From the NCBI GenBank assembly GCA_963675135.1, contig OY776121.1, positions 67,534,265 to 67,598,264 on the forward strand: a stretch of 64,000 nucleotides of DNA. The letters are read 5' to 3'. The notes under the pieces were generated by a model. The model ran no database searches, had not been told where the DNA came from, and worked only from the letters and a program-made list of their open reading frames with translations. The position numbers and the translations under genes are program-made. Source of the DNA: Galeopsis tetrahit (Eukaryota > Streptophyta > Magnoliopsida > Lamiales > Lamiaceae). Positions within the stretch are counted from its first letter, which is position 1; each line of letters begins with the position of its first letter. Below are positions 34,901-46,670 of this stretch, one piece after another.

Positions 34901-36850
34901 AGACGGATTCAGCTATATGCATAAGCCTATCCAAAATGCTTAAGTTGCAGCATCATATTGCTATATTATTTATGTAATGTTTGCATAAGAAATGACTAAG
35001 GGAACCTACTTCAAGATGAGCTTACCAACAAAACTTTATGTTGCAATTCATAGAATGGCATAGACACAGAATATTGTCACTAAAGCTCTGTTAGTTGATA
35101 TAAGAACTCTAGACGTTCATTCTTAAGCTCAGTTGCAGAATAGCTCATTGTCTAATACTTGTGATGACAAAATCAGGCCAATGATGAAGTACACTGACGG
35201 TCAACAAAAAAGTAATCAAACAACTAGATAAAACAGATGATTACCCGAAAATTTTCGACGCTTAGACTTCTTTTTTGAACTGGGTCGCTTTTCAGGAGTC
35301 ATCTTTCTAACAAGGCGTCGTCCTGCAGAACTGGCATGATCAGAAATTGAGTTGACTTTATCATGGGAGTCTGTGTTGTCCAAATCAGCAGAAACTTCAT
35401 CAGCCTCCTCATCATTGTGCTGTTTCTTGTTTCTTGCATGATTCACAAGAGAAGCCTCCTCATTACCGATAATACGAGGATTAGTAGCACTAGAGCGGTC
35501 CATATCATCATGTCCAACATCATCACCTTCTTCCATTTGATCATCTTGTAAGTCAACACCATCATCATATTCATCAAGATCATCTAGTTCTCTATGTTCC
35601 CTCCCACTAATATCCTGGGGTTGCTGGTTTCTAGTATCATGTGAATCAGTGGACTCTTCAGTGTCCTTTAAAGAGGCCTCATATTTGGCCTCATACATTT
35701 TGAGTTCATTGCGCCCAGCCTCATTGTATAAGCCATTTCCTCGGCGATTCAATCCATCATTGGAGCGACCATTATTAGATATATTATCTCCGGGTTTCAC
35801 GGGAGTGTGAATTTTATCTACAGAACCATTGTGGTCCAGGTCCTCCTCACTATAATCTTCATCCCTTCTTCTATCATCCTTGTCCCAGTACCGTGAATCC
35901 CGGCCATGAGTGCCGGAACCATGACCAAATTTGAGCTCCTTCGATTTCTGTATTCGTGTCACGTTTAAGAGAAAATCTGTATCGTTGTCCCCGTCATCTT
36001 CTCGAGTCTGATGTCTATTTATTTCTACTCCTAGCACATAAAAGAATGAGTAAATTGCCAAAATTAAGTACTAACTAATTTACAATAAGAGGGACAATTA
36101 CTTGAGCCAGATAGCATAATTGTAACCTTGAGTTAAAAAAAATCTCCATTCAAATTTGAATTAATTTTCCATTGATTCTAGGAACTAAAGATATTTCTAA
36201 AATCCATATGATTCAGCGTGGAAGAATGTGCAAGATCAATTCCACTTAATTGAATGCGCTAATTCCTTTTAAACAGAAAAGTACGAAGAGTTTATCTGAA
36301 CATTTTTACAACTCAATGAAGGTTTTAAACATCCTCTAGGGTTGATCAAAAGTCGGCACATTGAAATTTCAATGAGAGAGAAATCTAAATCAAGTCCAAA
36401 CACTTTCGTCTAAGCAGTAAGGTTTTTTATATCTAAAAGACCATAAATTTATTTCCACGCACAAATTGATCACGAATTAAAAACGGCTCTAGTTAACAAG
36501 TAATCAATCACACCACACGAATGCTTATCAGTAACAGCAATTAATCAAACATCAAGTTCACATAGGACTGAAAAAACACGAACTTCAACAGAAAATCCGG
36601 AAGTCCACATTAAGTCCAATACTTGCATACCTTTACTTTGCAACGCGAAATAAAAAAGAGCGGAGATCGATAAAATGAGAGAAAGTATCAACACGCAGAA
36701 TCTGATGGAGATCTTATAGGCATGCGGCGCTTTAGATCGCCGGTGGTGGAACTGTCTCGAGCTACCGCGGACGCTGACTGATACATGATCGGTGGAGACG
36801 CCGTTACGCGACCCATTAACGCCGCCGCCGGATTGCCTGTACTGGGCCAT
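31952..36850 (-). CDS. DUF616 (TOD1/MUCI70) glycosyltransferase-like type II membrane protein
   Basis: Predicted Golgi-type membrane protein of the DUF616 family, whose studied members (MUCI70, TOD1) affect pectin or wall properties. Exons: 36850-36631, 36030-35245, 34687-34341, 33308-33097, 32647-32391, 32306-32128 and 32035-31952; 694 residues. A short basic cytosolic tail precedes a transmembrane helix at about 47-69 (ISIRFCVLILSLILSISALF). A long, very acidic stem (about 75-320) ends in a basic KKKSKRRK patch. The conserved domain at about 336-694 includes KFANSSALLVEP, SRYSKKNVCFVMFMD, RLFSSARYSIWLDSKLRL and VRAHTPMSNLFSCLWFNEV. MAQYRQSGGG and the acidic stem recall Arabidopsis EMB2756 (At1g34550). 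Introns 3 and 4 hold MITEs. The enzymatic reaction is not shown. Confidence 0.9.
32731..33032. mobile_element. Stowaway-like MITE in intron 4 of the DUF616 gene
   Basis: 302 bp; ends CTTCCTCTGTTCCTTATTAA and its inverse TAATAAGGAACGGAGGGAG, with TA at 32729-32730 and 33033-33034. The right end lies about 65 bp from the exon 4 donor at 33097. Confidence 0.92.
33560..33961. mobile_element. Tourist-like MITE (PIF/Harbinger) in intron 3 of the DUF616 gene
   Basis: 402 bp with GGGCATGTTTGATTTGGGAT at the left and an inverted, slightly diverged copy ending GCAAGCATACCC at the right. The 3-bp duplication TAA is at 33557-33559 and 33962-33964. GGGCATGTTTG ends with a TAA/TTA target are typical of plant Tourist elements. 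Confidence 0.87.
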
Positions 36851-38682
36851 TCGCGCATTATTGGAAGTATGTGTACAATGTGTGTATGTATGCCCAGCTC
36901 CGGCAGGGGTTTACGATTGGAATTAAGTGAATTGTGAAGGGTGTAATGGTGATTTCACGGAAAACGGGCCCGGAGAAATTGGAGGAACTCTAACGGAGAG
37001 ATTTTGTTGGGGTCACAATGGGAAGAAAGCGAAGGACTGGGTGTGACTGAGAAGGGGAGTAGGTTTTTTATTTATTGATTTTTTTCCAACTATTTTATCA
37101 ATTAGATCAATTTAATAACCAAAAATGCCCCTATTTATATATATATATATATATAGTAATATCTTTTTGCAATAATATTCTCTTTTGAGTCGGCGCCAGA
37201 GGGAAGAAATTCTAGTTGGATTAGGATCGTTTATTTAATTTAATATTTATTGATATGAATGAGATATAAAATAAAAAATAGTAGGAATAAAAGATTTCAT
37301 TTGATTTCATTTCATTCTAAATTATAATCTAAAAAATAGTAGGTATAACCATATAAAAAATGAGTAACACTTGTGTGAACCGGACTGATCGGTTCAATCG
37401 GAATCGGACTCGAAACTGGTCTGATACACAACCTAAATATCGTCTTCATGGTTGAACCGATCAAAACCGAACAAAATCGGGAAAATCCTTTTTTTTTTTT
37501 TTTTTTACAATTCTATACTTTAACTTGAGTTATCGAGTCTTTTAACTTTTGTGTTATTTATAACTCGTTTATTTTAATATGAATCTTAGAAGTGTATATA
37601 CATTTTTAAAAAATGAACATAAATTCACATCTTCCTACTTCGATTGCCAGCTCCGATTTTCTAGGGATCATCCCCACTTCTCGTGTATTTCCACTCAACT
37701 ACTTTTCTCCTACAATCACGGGGTCCATACCCCTCAAGGCTAATTGAGCCGAAGCTCACTTAACCTTGGGCTGATCCCAAATAAACCAATAGACTCGCAT
37801 ATTCCTCTCTCAACACGTACAGATCCATGGATATTCGTCATTAAACTTGTTTTTACACATATTATGCCCAAACACTATGTTCTCATCATATTGGACTCAA
37901 TATTACTCAAATCACACCCTAATTGGACTATAAGAAGGTCCATTAAGCCAATAACAAAATACACCATTAAAGATAGGTAAATCTCTTACTCCCTCCGTCC
38001 CATCATTTTTTGCACACTTTGACCGTCATGGTTTTTAAGAAAATAGAATAAAGTGATTGGTGATATAAGATAAAGGAGGTGTAAAGTGGATTTGATGAGG
38101 TGTAAAGTAAAATGTATGTAAAAAAGGAGTGACAATTTTGAAAATAAAATGATGTTGGGAGGGTATTAATGTTGTGGGGGATATTTTTATATTAAGAGTG
38201 TGCAAATAATGTTGAGATGTCCCATTAAAAAAAGTGTGCAAATATTCATGGAATGGAGTGAATATAAAATAAATGATAACTAATCATAATAAATAACTCA
38301 TCTCGCAACACGTGTCATTTTCTTATAAAATGACATATTTTGATAGCATCGCATATAAGTAAAACTATGTATTCACAAAATGATATTTGAAAAAAAGAAA
38401 TTTGACTTAAAAACCTAAAAATTATTCAATTGAATTAAAAGCAACAAATGAACTAAGAGCAAATCATGTTAAAGTAGAAATATATTTAATTTATTACAAT
38501 CGATTAAAAAAAATATAGTTTACATATTTATTTTTAATAAAAAAGTTAAAAATAAGAAATATTTCAAAAACTAAATAAAATACTTGAATTAACAAGAGCT
38601 TTTTTTTAATTAGCAAGAGCTTTACTAGTAATATATTTGACTAGACAAACCAATCGTTGCTGCTCAACCCAAAATTGTAATT
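36851..38682. other. Shared promoter region of the DUF616 and DnaJ genes
   Basis: The two genes are divergently arranged, so this 1.8 kb holds both promoters. It contains a TA run near 37137-37155, a T-homopolymer near 37491-37506 and a Stowaway MITE at 37989-38262. At 38593-38623 an 11-bp T-rich insertion sits between two CAAGAGCTTT copies. No further gene was seen. Confidence 0.5.
37989..38262. mobile_element. Stowaway-like MITE between divergent genes
   Basis: 274 bp; left end CTCCCTCCGTCCCATCATTT, right end a diverged inverse ending CATGGAATGGAGTGAA, with TA at 37987-37988 and 38263-38264. Both ends continue inward with GCACAC/GTGTGC. It lies about 420 bp upstream of the DnaJ start codon. 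Confidence 0.88.
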
Positions 38683-41600
38683 ATGGGAAGCCACTCCAGA
38701 AAATCACGAAACCGGAAATCCACGCCGGAACCCTCAACCTCCACCACCGCCACCTCCTCCTCGTCGGCTACCTCGTCGTCCGACGACGAACTCGCATCGT
38801 CGTCTAAACTCCGCAAACGACGCCGGGATCGTGACCGAGAGGAGAAGCGAAGAAGTAAAAAATCACGAAGGGATAGTGAGAGGAGTAAGAGGAAGAAAAA
38901 ACACAGCAGAAGAGAAAGAGATAAGAATAAACGAAGGGAACGGAAGAAAAGGAGATATGATTCGGATGATGAGAGCGAGTCCGAGTCGGATTCTGAGTTG
39001 GAGAGTCCGGAGGATCTGATTAAGTTCATATTAAAGGAGTTTCCTAGTGTTGCTGGAGATTTGGAGCAGGTAATATTGAACTAATTTTAAGAATTGTTCA
39101 AAAATTATACTTTCATACGGTATCAATATTAATTGTAGGTTTTATTGAGGAAATTGTATCATTCAATATTGAATTATCCTTTCACTCTCATGTGCACTTT
39201 GTTAGGAGCTGAAATTGGGGTAAAATTAGGTTGAAAAATTCTTAATTTTGCAGACATATGTGATGTTTAATGCATGTTTCTTGAGTGAGTTTCGTCAAAG
39301 GTATTTCTCCTGTTACGTGCATCATGTTCAATTTCTGCAGAACTTCATTTGGTTTTATCTTATGTGAATACCCTTGAAAGGAATAAACTGAAGTAGCAAT
39401 ATAGCATGGCTTTTGCGATAAGAGAGAGTGAACTTTCAATGCTGGGTGCTGGAAAGTGGAATTCATTAGACAATGGGATATGCACAAGGCTAGGGTAGTA
39501 TGTGAATGTCCATGTCCTAATTTACATTTCTGGAATAACACAAAATTATCTTGGTTTTCTACTTTTTGTTTTGTAAAAAGGGTTAATACGACATTATTTC
39601 ATTATTTGTTTGAGTGTGCTAATGTACAAGTTCTCATTTTTAGAAGTGTAGCAACACTAAGTTTATGAGGTGTAGTAATTTGCTTCAGTAGATTACTAGA
39701 TACTCTCTCAAGAAAATGCTGTATAATAAGTGAGAAATTATTGATTACAGACTTACCATATCCTTTATTAACTATTCAATTCTATGGATATTCCGATTTA
39801 GCTTTTTCTAAATGAATGATAATATGACTACTTGGTCTACCAGTCACTTTATTTTGTACTTCCTCTGTCCAAAGTTAATAAGTATGATTCATTTGGCACA
39901 GGTTTGAAGGAATATTTTATGTATAAAGTAGATGTGTAAAGTAAAAAGTGAATAGTGTATTAGTGAATTGGGGGAATTAATATATCTATTTATGAAAGTG
40001 TGCATATTAAGTTTGGACATATCAAAAAGGAAATTAAACTTATTAAGTTTGGACGGAGGGAGTATCATTTTTTCTGGTATGCTGGAAAATATTATAGAAA
40101 TGGATGATAATTATTAATTTTTCTTCTGGTTATAAGTCTCTTTATAATAACACTCTAAAATGATTGAATGCCATGTCTCCATTGATTCTGTGGCATAAGA
40201 GGCAGGAATTGGTCCAATTCTGGTTTTTCAGTATTCAAATTAGTTGGGGGACCTGTTATGTCAACTTGCAGAGGAAAGTTAGAAGTTTAGGATCCCTGAA
40301 TCTGTTGCGTCTTGTTGCATTGCCACATTTCTATTTTTGGTGTCCTATAGCTGCTTGGTGGCAGTCATGCGCATGAACTTATTTTGATATTGAAGGCACT
40401 TAGAATGAGTTGATGCTTTATTATGTTGGTAATGAAACTTCACCAAAGATAATATTTTGGGGGTAATGATACTTCCCTAAAGTATGTCATAAAGTCTTCT
40501 TATGATTAATTCTGTTATTTAGCTTCTGCGAATGATTGACGAAGGACAAGCTGTTGATATAAGTGGATTATCTGAAAAGTCGTTGGTCAAGCATCTTCGC
40601 AGGCTGTTCATGTCTTTGAACCTCAAAGAAAATGGTGATAAAATTTTTCTACTCCGTCATAAAGCGAGCCCGACATTAGATGTTGTTGGCCCAATTATCC
40701 ACTCTCATCTGCAACCTCAGAAGGAGCTTGAACATTTAGAGTCACAGAGAGCTGCAGACTCAGTGCCACCAGTCTCAAAAATGGAACCTGTGACTGAAAA
40801 TGTGGATGATACAAATGTAGATTCAGTTGGCCCAAGAAAAAGGTAGCTGATTTGTTTATCTTACATGATCAGACTGTTTACATGTGCTCCATCATTCTAC
40901 CATATAACCAAATTGCTGCTTTATGTATAATATACGGGTATATTCAAATTCAAGAATAATGTTTTCTATCAGATAAATAAAGTAGAAACTATATTAAAAA
41001 AATTGACTTTGCTTTGGCTAAAGAGGTACTCTGAACAAGATCATTCTTTTTAAATCTTTGTTTTCTCTTCTGTATCTACCTTTTTATATCTTTTCTTGTA
41101 TGATTCCCTTGCTTTCATGCAGGGTCATTGGGCCTGCAATGCCATCTGCGGAGTTACTTGCTGCAGCTGCCAAACTAACAGAAGCTGAAGCTGAGCTAAG
41201 GTCTAGCTCCATTTTTGTTTTCTAATTCAAAATTAAAGAATTTGTCTGAAATGTTTAAATTATTTATTGATGTTTTTCAGTCGTTTATAATATTCTGAAA
41301 GACTGAAACATCAGCATAATGTTATAATGCTAAATTAATGCGCGTGAGAATGATTAACAGAGAAGCAGAGTTGGATGGAGAAGGTGATCTATTTATAGGA
41401 CCTCCACCTCCTGCTGTGGTCAAAGAAGCCGAGTCTGCAAATGAAGCAGAGCGGTTTGATGAGGTTCCTCTCTATTGTCTTTCTTGTTTTCATGGATCCA
41501 ATCCAGATTCTCAAATGTTTCCATCATGAAATAACATATGAAATTCTTATTGTTTTTCTTTCATTTATATTGCAGACAGTCTTGTAATGGTTATTGCTGT

Positions 41601-44600
41601 TTGACTACTATTCTATATTTTCAGATTACAAGAATAATTGGTGCTGAGGCAGATAGTCCATATGACATTGTTGGGGCCAACAACAACATGACAGCTGAAA
41701 ATATAAAGAAAAGGTATACATGTGTTATTGGGCATGATTCATACTCTTATGCTACTACTGATGGCTTCCCACTCAAATATTAAGATTTCATTCATCTTCA
41801 GTTTTGTCATATCTCCCATCTTCTCTTTCTTCCTGCTCTAGACATGTGCTTATAAATTTTCCTAGATGAATTAGTTGTTGATTATGCATTGTTCAGGTAC
41901 TGGAAGTTGTCACTAATGGTTCATCCTGACAAATGCTCTCACCCTCAAGCTCACCAAGCATTTGTTAAGTTGAACAAAGCATTTAAGGATTTACAGGATC
42001 CTGATAAGGTTAGTGTAATGACATTTTCAGGCTCTATGCTGAAGTTGCAGTTTTTTACCTGCTTCCATGACTTGAAACATTAGAATTGTGTCCAAATGTC
42101 CAATTGATTCTAAAGTGAGATGCTTCATATTCTATTTACGCACATATTTTCTCTATCGTTATCACTTGCCTGAATCTCTGGAAGAAATAGGAGTATGTTT
42201 TGTGCTTATGCCTCATGCTTCTTACTCTAGAATAAATCAATAAGAAAAAAGAAACATGTGTTGGAGAATATCCTAAATATAAGCCTTATCTAAGGCTAGC
42301 CTTTTGCCTTGTTGTATCTTTCTTCGAATCTTTAATGTAATTTTTTTTTTAAATCTTAATCTGTTTATCTTTTTATTATAGAGAAAAGTACTTGATGACA
42401 AAATAAAGCTGAAGGAGGAAAAAGAAGCATTTCAGGTACCCTTGTACCCGTTAATAGTTTGTTAGACACCACTGGGAAGCTATATTGACAGCCATGCTCT
42501 ATATTTGCAGGTTGAGCTTAAGGCAATGCGTGAGGCTGCTCAGTGGAGACGTCTCCAAGGTATGACATGTCCGGAAAATCATTTGTATTTTTAAATAAAA
42601 CTTAGTTTTCATCGTGCTTAAGTTAGCCAAAGTGATCTAATCTGTACGATGATATCTCCTAAGCATGATTGTGAACATCCATAACCCATGAAAATAATTT
42701 ATTATTTCAAGCAAAATTTTTTTTATTTCGGTTTATTTGGTCTTAATTTTACTTGCTCAATTAGTTCAATTGAATTTATTATCAGCATATTGTTCTCTTT
42801 AGCCCTTGCTCTCCCAACATACATGCCTGGCACTTTCCACTCCTAGTCATCTTCACTTTCAAAAGTCAATTAAAAAGAAACTTAAAACCATAACGAAAAA
42901 AATGACCTACTTAGCAAACACATAATTATTTTTCCTTGATATGCAAATAAAAATAAATATGCTGGCAGGTATATCCATGGAGGGTGATGACCTACTCCTG
43001 GCGGAGATGGATGCAAAAGCTGCGCCAAAGAGAGATGAATGGATGACCACATTGCCTCCCGAAAGAAAAGTAAGATATCTTTACTCGTACAAATCTTTTT
43101 ATTAGAAATGAAAATTAAAAAGGAAACCACAAGCCGGTTCCGAGCTAGGGCCTTGTTAAAACCTGACCTAGGTAAAATCTTAAGGGAAAACCCTAAGGTT
43201 AGGAAAAAGAGTATACCCTTCCAACCAATACCACAAAAGATGGTGAACCAAAAAAATTCCAATTTAAGCAAACCTAAAATAAATTCAGTATGAAGGTCTT
43301 TTGACAATTGATGTTTAACAAAATTAGGAACATCTTGCCACCATTTAAACTCCAAGTCGTTACGTTGAGAAGCAAAGATGTCAGCGGAAGCATTGCCTTC
43401 CTAATAATATGAGAAACATGGAAGTGTATGGAATTGATGTCACTTCGGGTTGTGGGCCACTTATCCCGATTAGCCATAGTATAAACCTAAGAAGAAGCAG
43501 CTTCAAGCCATAATTTGTCCCTTTTATTCTCCATAGCAATTTCTATCTCCCTTAGGGCAGCTAACAACTCAGCTTCTAAAGCGCATCCATTACCAAACGT
43601 AGCTGAAAACCCACCAAGGAAGAATCCATGTGAATTGCGAAATAGCCCACCCCCATGTACTGCCATTGGTATTACACTTAACCCAGCCTGGTTTCTGTAG
43701 TTTCCATATTACAGATGTAATTTCGATCTACTTATTTGGCTGACCATTGATGCCGAAAGTCTTTAGGCACATTAGATCTTCAACAGTATTATTCATAGAA
43801 CCCATAGACAAATTATTTGCTTCATGTACGTAAGCCCAAAACCTTGTAGTGAGTCTAGTGACATTGTTAGCTGAAATCCAATTGTCCTCAAAGATTGCCT
43901 CGTTTCTGATTTTCCACACAAGCCAAATACAAGTGTGACTATTCCAAATCTCTCTGGAGATTTAACCTGCTAACTGAATTTTTTTTGCAAGTTAACCTGT
44001 GATATAGAGAACCAGAGCTAACAGGTATATTGACATTAAAATCAGACATGAATTTATGGAGAAGGATAGATGAATAAAATCGGTAAATAAATGATCCAAG
44101 GTCTCTTCGTTTTGTTTGCAGAGAACACATAGATGGCCCCTGCATTCCTTGTGGATATCTTTACTCTTATTTTTGTATTTTAATTTTAATCCTTGCAATG
44201 TTCTTTAGCCTGGCGTGACCCAACAATCAACAACGAGGTTTAGTATGGGAGGTAAAGAAGGACGCGGTGATACAAGCGTTTGGACCGACACACCTTCCGA
44301 CAGGGCTCAAAAGGCAAAGATGAAGTATGTTATTTTTTTCCCTCTATAAATCTTTCAAGATAAATGAGAAGTTTTTCAGGCCATGATATCTGATCGTGAT
44401 ATGCTTGTGGTTCAGTTATCTGGAAGCCTACAATCAGGCTTCTGCTCTAGCTTCCAATGAACAAGAAAAGAAAAAAGCGAATGCTGATGCAGAATTGGTA
44501 GAACAATACAATAAAGCGAAACGATCAAAATCATTGGTGGAGAAGCATAAAGAGTCGATTAAGAGCCGTTCAAAGAAAAAGTCGAAGCAAGAGCCGGGGG

Positions 44601-44761
44601 GGAAAGAAGAGTGGGAGGAAAATCACCCGTGGAAGCCTTGGGACCGTGAGAAGGATTTGACTGCTGGAAGGCAGAGCGTAAAACTTGACTCGGCAGACAA
44701 CATGGCTCAGGGTCTCACTTCCAGGTTTTCTTCTGGATCCTTCCAAAGAAACTTCCTTTAG
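38683..44761 (+). CDS. Nuclear DnaJ-domain protein with GPALPP/DUF3752 region
   Basis: Probable nuclear J-protein, perhaps linked to RNA processing. Eleven exons: 38683-39069, 40523-40842, 41123-41200, 41361-41463, 41625-41713, 41897-42008, 42382-42435, 42511-42559, 42969-43069, 44209-44324 and 44416-44761; all GT-AG, 584 residues. Residues 1-100 are an Arg/Lys/Ser-rich, nuclear-localisation-like region. GPAMPSAELLAAAAKL at about 239 and FIGPPPPAV are GPALPP-type motifs. The J domain spans about 305-363, with the Hsp70-activating HPD at 335-337 (LMVHPDKCSHPQAHQAF). The charged C-terminal part (DUF3752-like) contains EEWEENHPWKPWDREKDL, a conserved end motif. The domain combination, as I recall, occurs in Arabidopsis At1g65280. 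Intron 1 has a Stowaway MITE and intron 9 a LINE. The nuclear role is inferred. Confidence 0.9.
39859..40062. mobile_element. Stowaway-like MITE in DnaJ intron 1
   Basis: 204 bp; ends TTCCTCTGTCCAAAGTTAAT and ATTAAGTTTGGACGGAGGGAG-like inverse, with TA at 39857-39858 and 40063-40064. Mid-intron, far from the splice sites. Confidence 0.88.
43087..44153 (-). mobile_element. 5'-truncated LINE in DnaJ intron 9
   Basis: 1,067 bp flanked by a perfect 13-bp duplication GATATCTTTACTC (43074-43086 and 44154-44166). On the minus strand it holds the 3' end of a plant LINE ORF2 in broken frames: a zf-RVT piece (HLCVLCKQNEETLDHLFTD), then WKIRNEAIFEDNWISANNVT, then RNase H-like sequence (GGLFRNSHGFFLGGFSATFG and ALEAELLAALREIEIAMENK). 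The reverse transcriptase and 5' part are missing. No long poly(A) tail remains. The insertion starts four bases after the exon 9 border, so the 5' splice site survives through the left duplication copy. Confidence 0.9.
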
Positions 44762-46613
44762 GTTGGATTATTACCTTTTCCCCCATACAACATATACAAC
44801 CTTTTCTGGTTTTTATGTTCTATAGCTCTACCTTGAGGTTACATGTAGTTTCAGAAAATTGTAGCTCCATTGTAAGAGTTTTCAGTAGCTATCAGAGTGA
44901 CTGTACTTAAATGACAAGTAAAATTGAAATAACTGGTGTATGAGTTATTTTTATTTGATCGAAAATATAACCTATTGACCAATTTAATAATTGACATTCA
45001 TTTCATTAGTGATTGTTGTGTATTTGATGATGGAGTCACTCTTGTGTGCACAATTTTGAATTTTGATTATAATGTGGAGAATTAAAATTCAATTGGACAA
45101 CTGGAGATATATTTGAATCACTTAAAATCCAATTACATGTAGGGTGATACTTAGACACAATTGGTTGCACCCATACTATTGAAATTAGACTCTAATGAAT
45201 TGGGTCAAATGTCGAGTCAATGATTAAATTGAACATTAAAATTCAAGTGTATCTATAAACTCAATTGTATAGGAGAATTTGCCTTACATGTATGCTCTGA
45301 ATTGCATTCAAGAATTTGTCTAGATTATTATGATGTTATGCTGTACACATTGTTTTTGGTGGTGTAGTATGGGATTGAAAAAAAAATGGAGCTTAATTAA
45401 ATGGGGTAATAGGTAGGGCAGAATAAGTGTTGGCTAAAAATTTGGACATGTGATTGATTGTTGAGGAAATTGATGCAAAGTATATTTTTTTGAGAATATA
45501 TGAGTGATGATCCATTGGAAATTTGAGAAATGATTGCCAAAATAAAACAAACCAAATTGATTAGATTTTCAAGTTTCAACAAACAATCATACATGGATCA
45601 ACTTTTCGGCTCTTATTATGATAATGCCCTGGCCAGCCCTGCCTACTCCCACTTACAAATTTACAATCCAAGCAATGGCCAATAGCATCTATGCAAATAT
45701 ATATTATATATATATTGCGTGTGTAAAGGGTCATGATATACAATTTTATGTTACATTTCTTATGGAATCTAATTACCACACAAATATTTTATGGGGTTCT
45801 ATATAGTATATCAAGATTCATTTTCTTTAATAAAAGACAAATAAATGCTGTATATTCCAGGGAAATTTAAACACTACCTTTGGTGGATTTTCACCTATTT
45901 GCAAACATTATTCATATACTTTGGTGTTAAAACTTAAAGTACTTGTTTGTGGTATTATATGCAGTCGTATACTTTCTTGAAATTTGTATTTTCCATACAT
46001 GCACCTTTCTTATTGACACAATTTGTAAAATGGAAGCAAATGTAAGGGGATATTACTTTAATAAACTTAAATGGAGGCCGCATGGGTAACTTATTGCTTC
46101 GTTTTGTATATGGACTATATCTTTGTTCCGCATGGGTAATTAGCTGCTGAGAAAGCACATAATTACTCTTGAGAAAATCAGAAAATTTGTGGGTGGGGAC
46201 TATGTTAATACTTCAAATGTTTCAATTAGAATAAAACAATGCGTGGATTCTGACTTCTGAAAGATGAACATTGTCCTAGTAATCATCAAAGCCACCTGAG
46301 ATTTGGTTTGGTGCAATATAACCATATAGTTATTTCGTAGATTTGGATCTGTGCAGTTAAAATGTTCACAATGCAGTTATATTGTATAGGACGATGTTGT
46401 ACAACACCGAATCTTTAATTCGACAAAGAAAGAGAGAGAGGGAGGGATATGCATCTATCATTTGTGTGGAGGCATGTCATAATCATCCTTAGTTAAGGGT
46501 CCCTCCCAAGCCAAGAGTCCCTCTAGAAGCTTGTTATGTCACTATCAAGTTTAGTTAACACCCCACCTCCACCCCCTATCCTATCCTATGTATGCATTTT
46601 TATAATGTTTGAA

Positions 46614-46670
<57 letters not shown>

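Noticed and set aside
39242..39668. ORFs in DnaJ intron 1
   Set aside because: They lie between well-supported exons 1 and 2 in the same transcript and lack family features.
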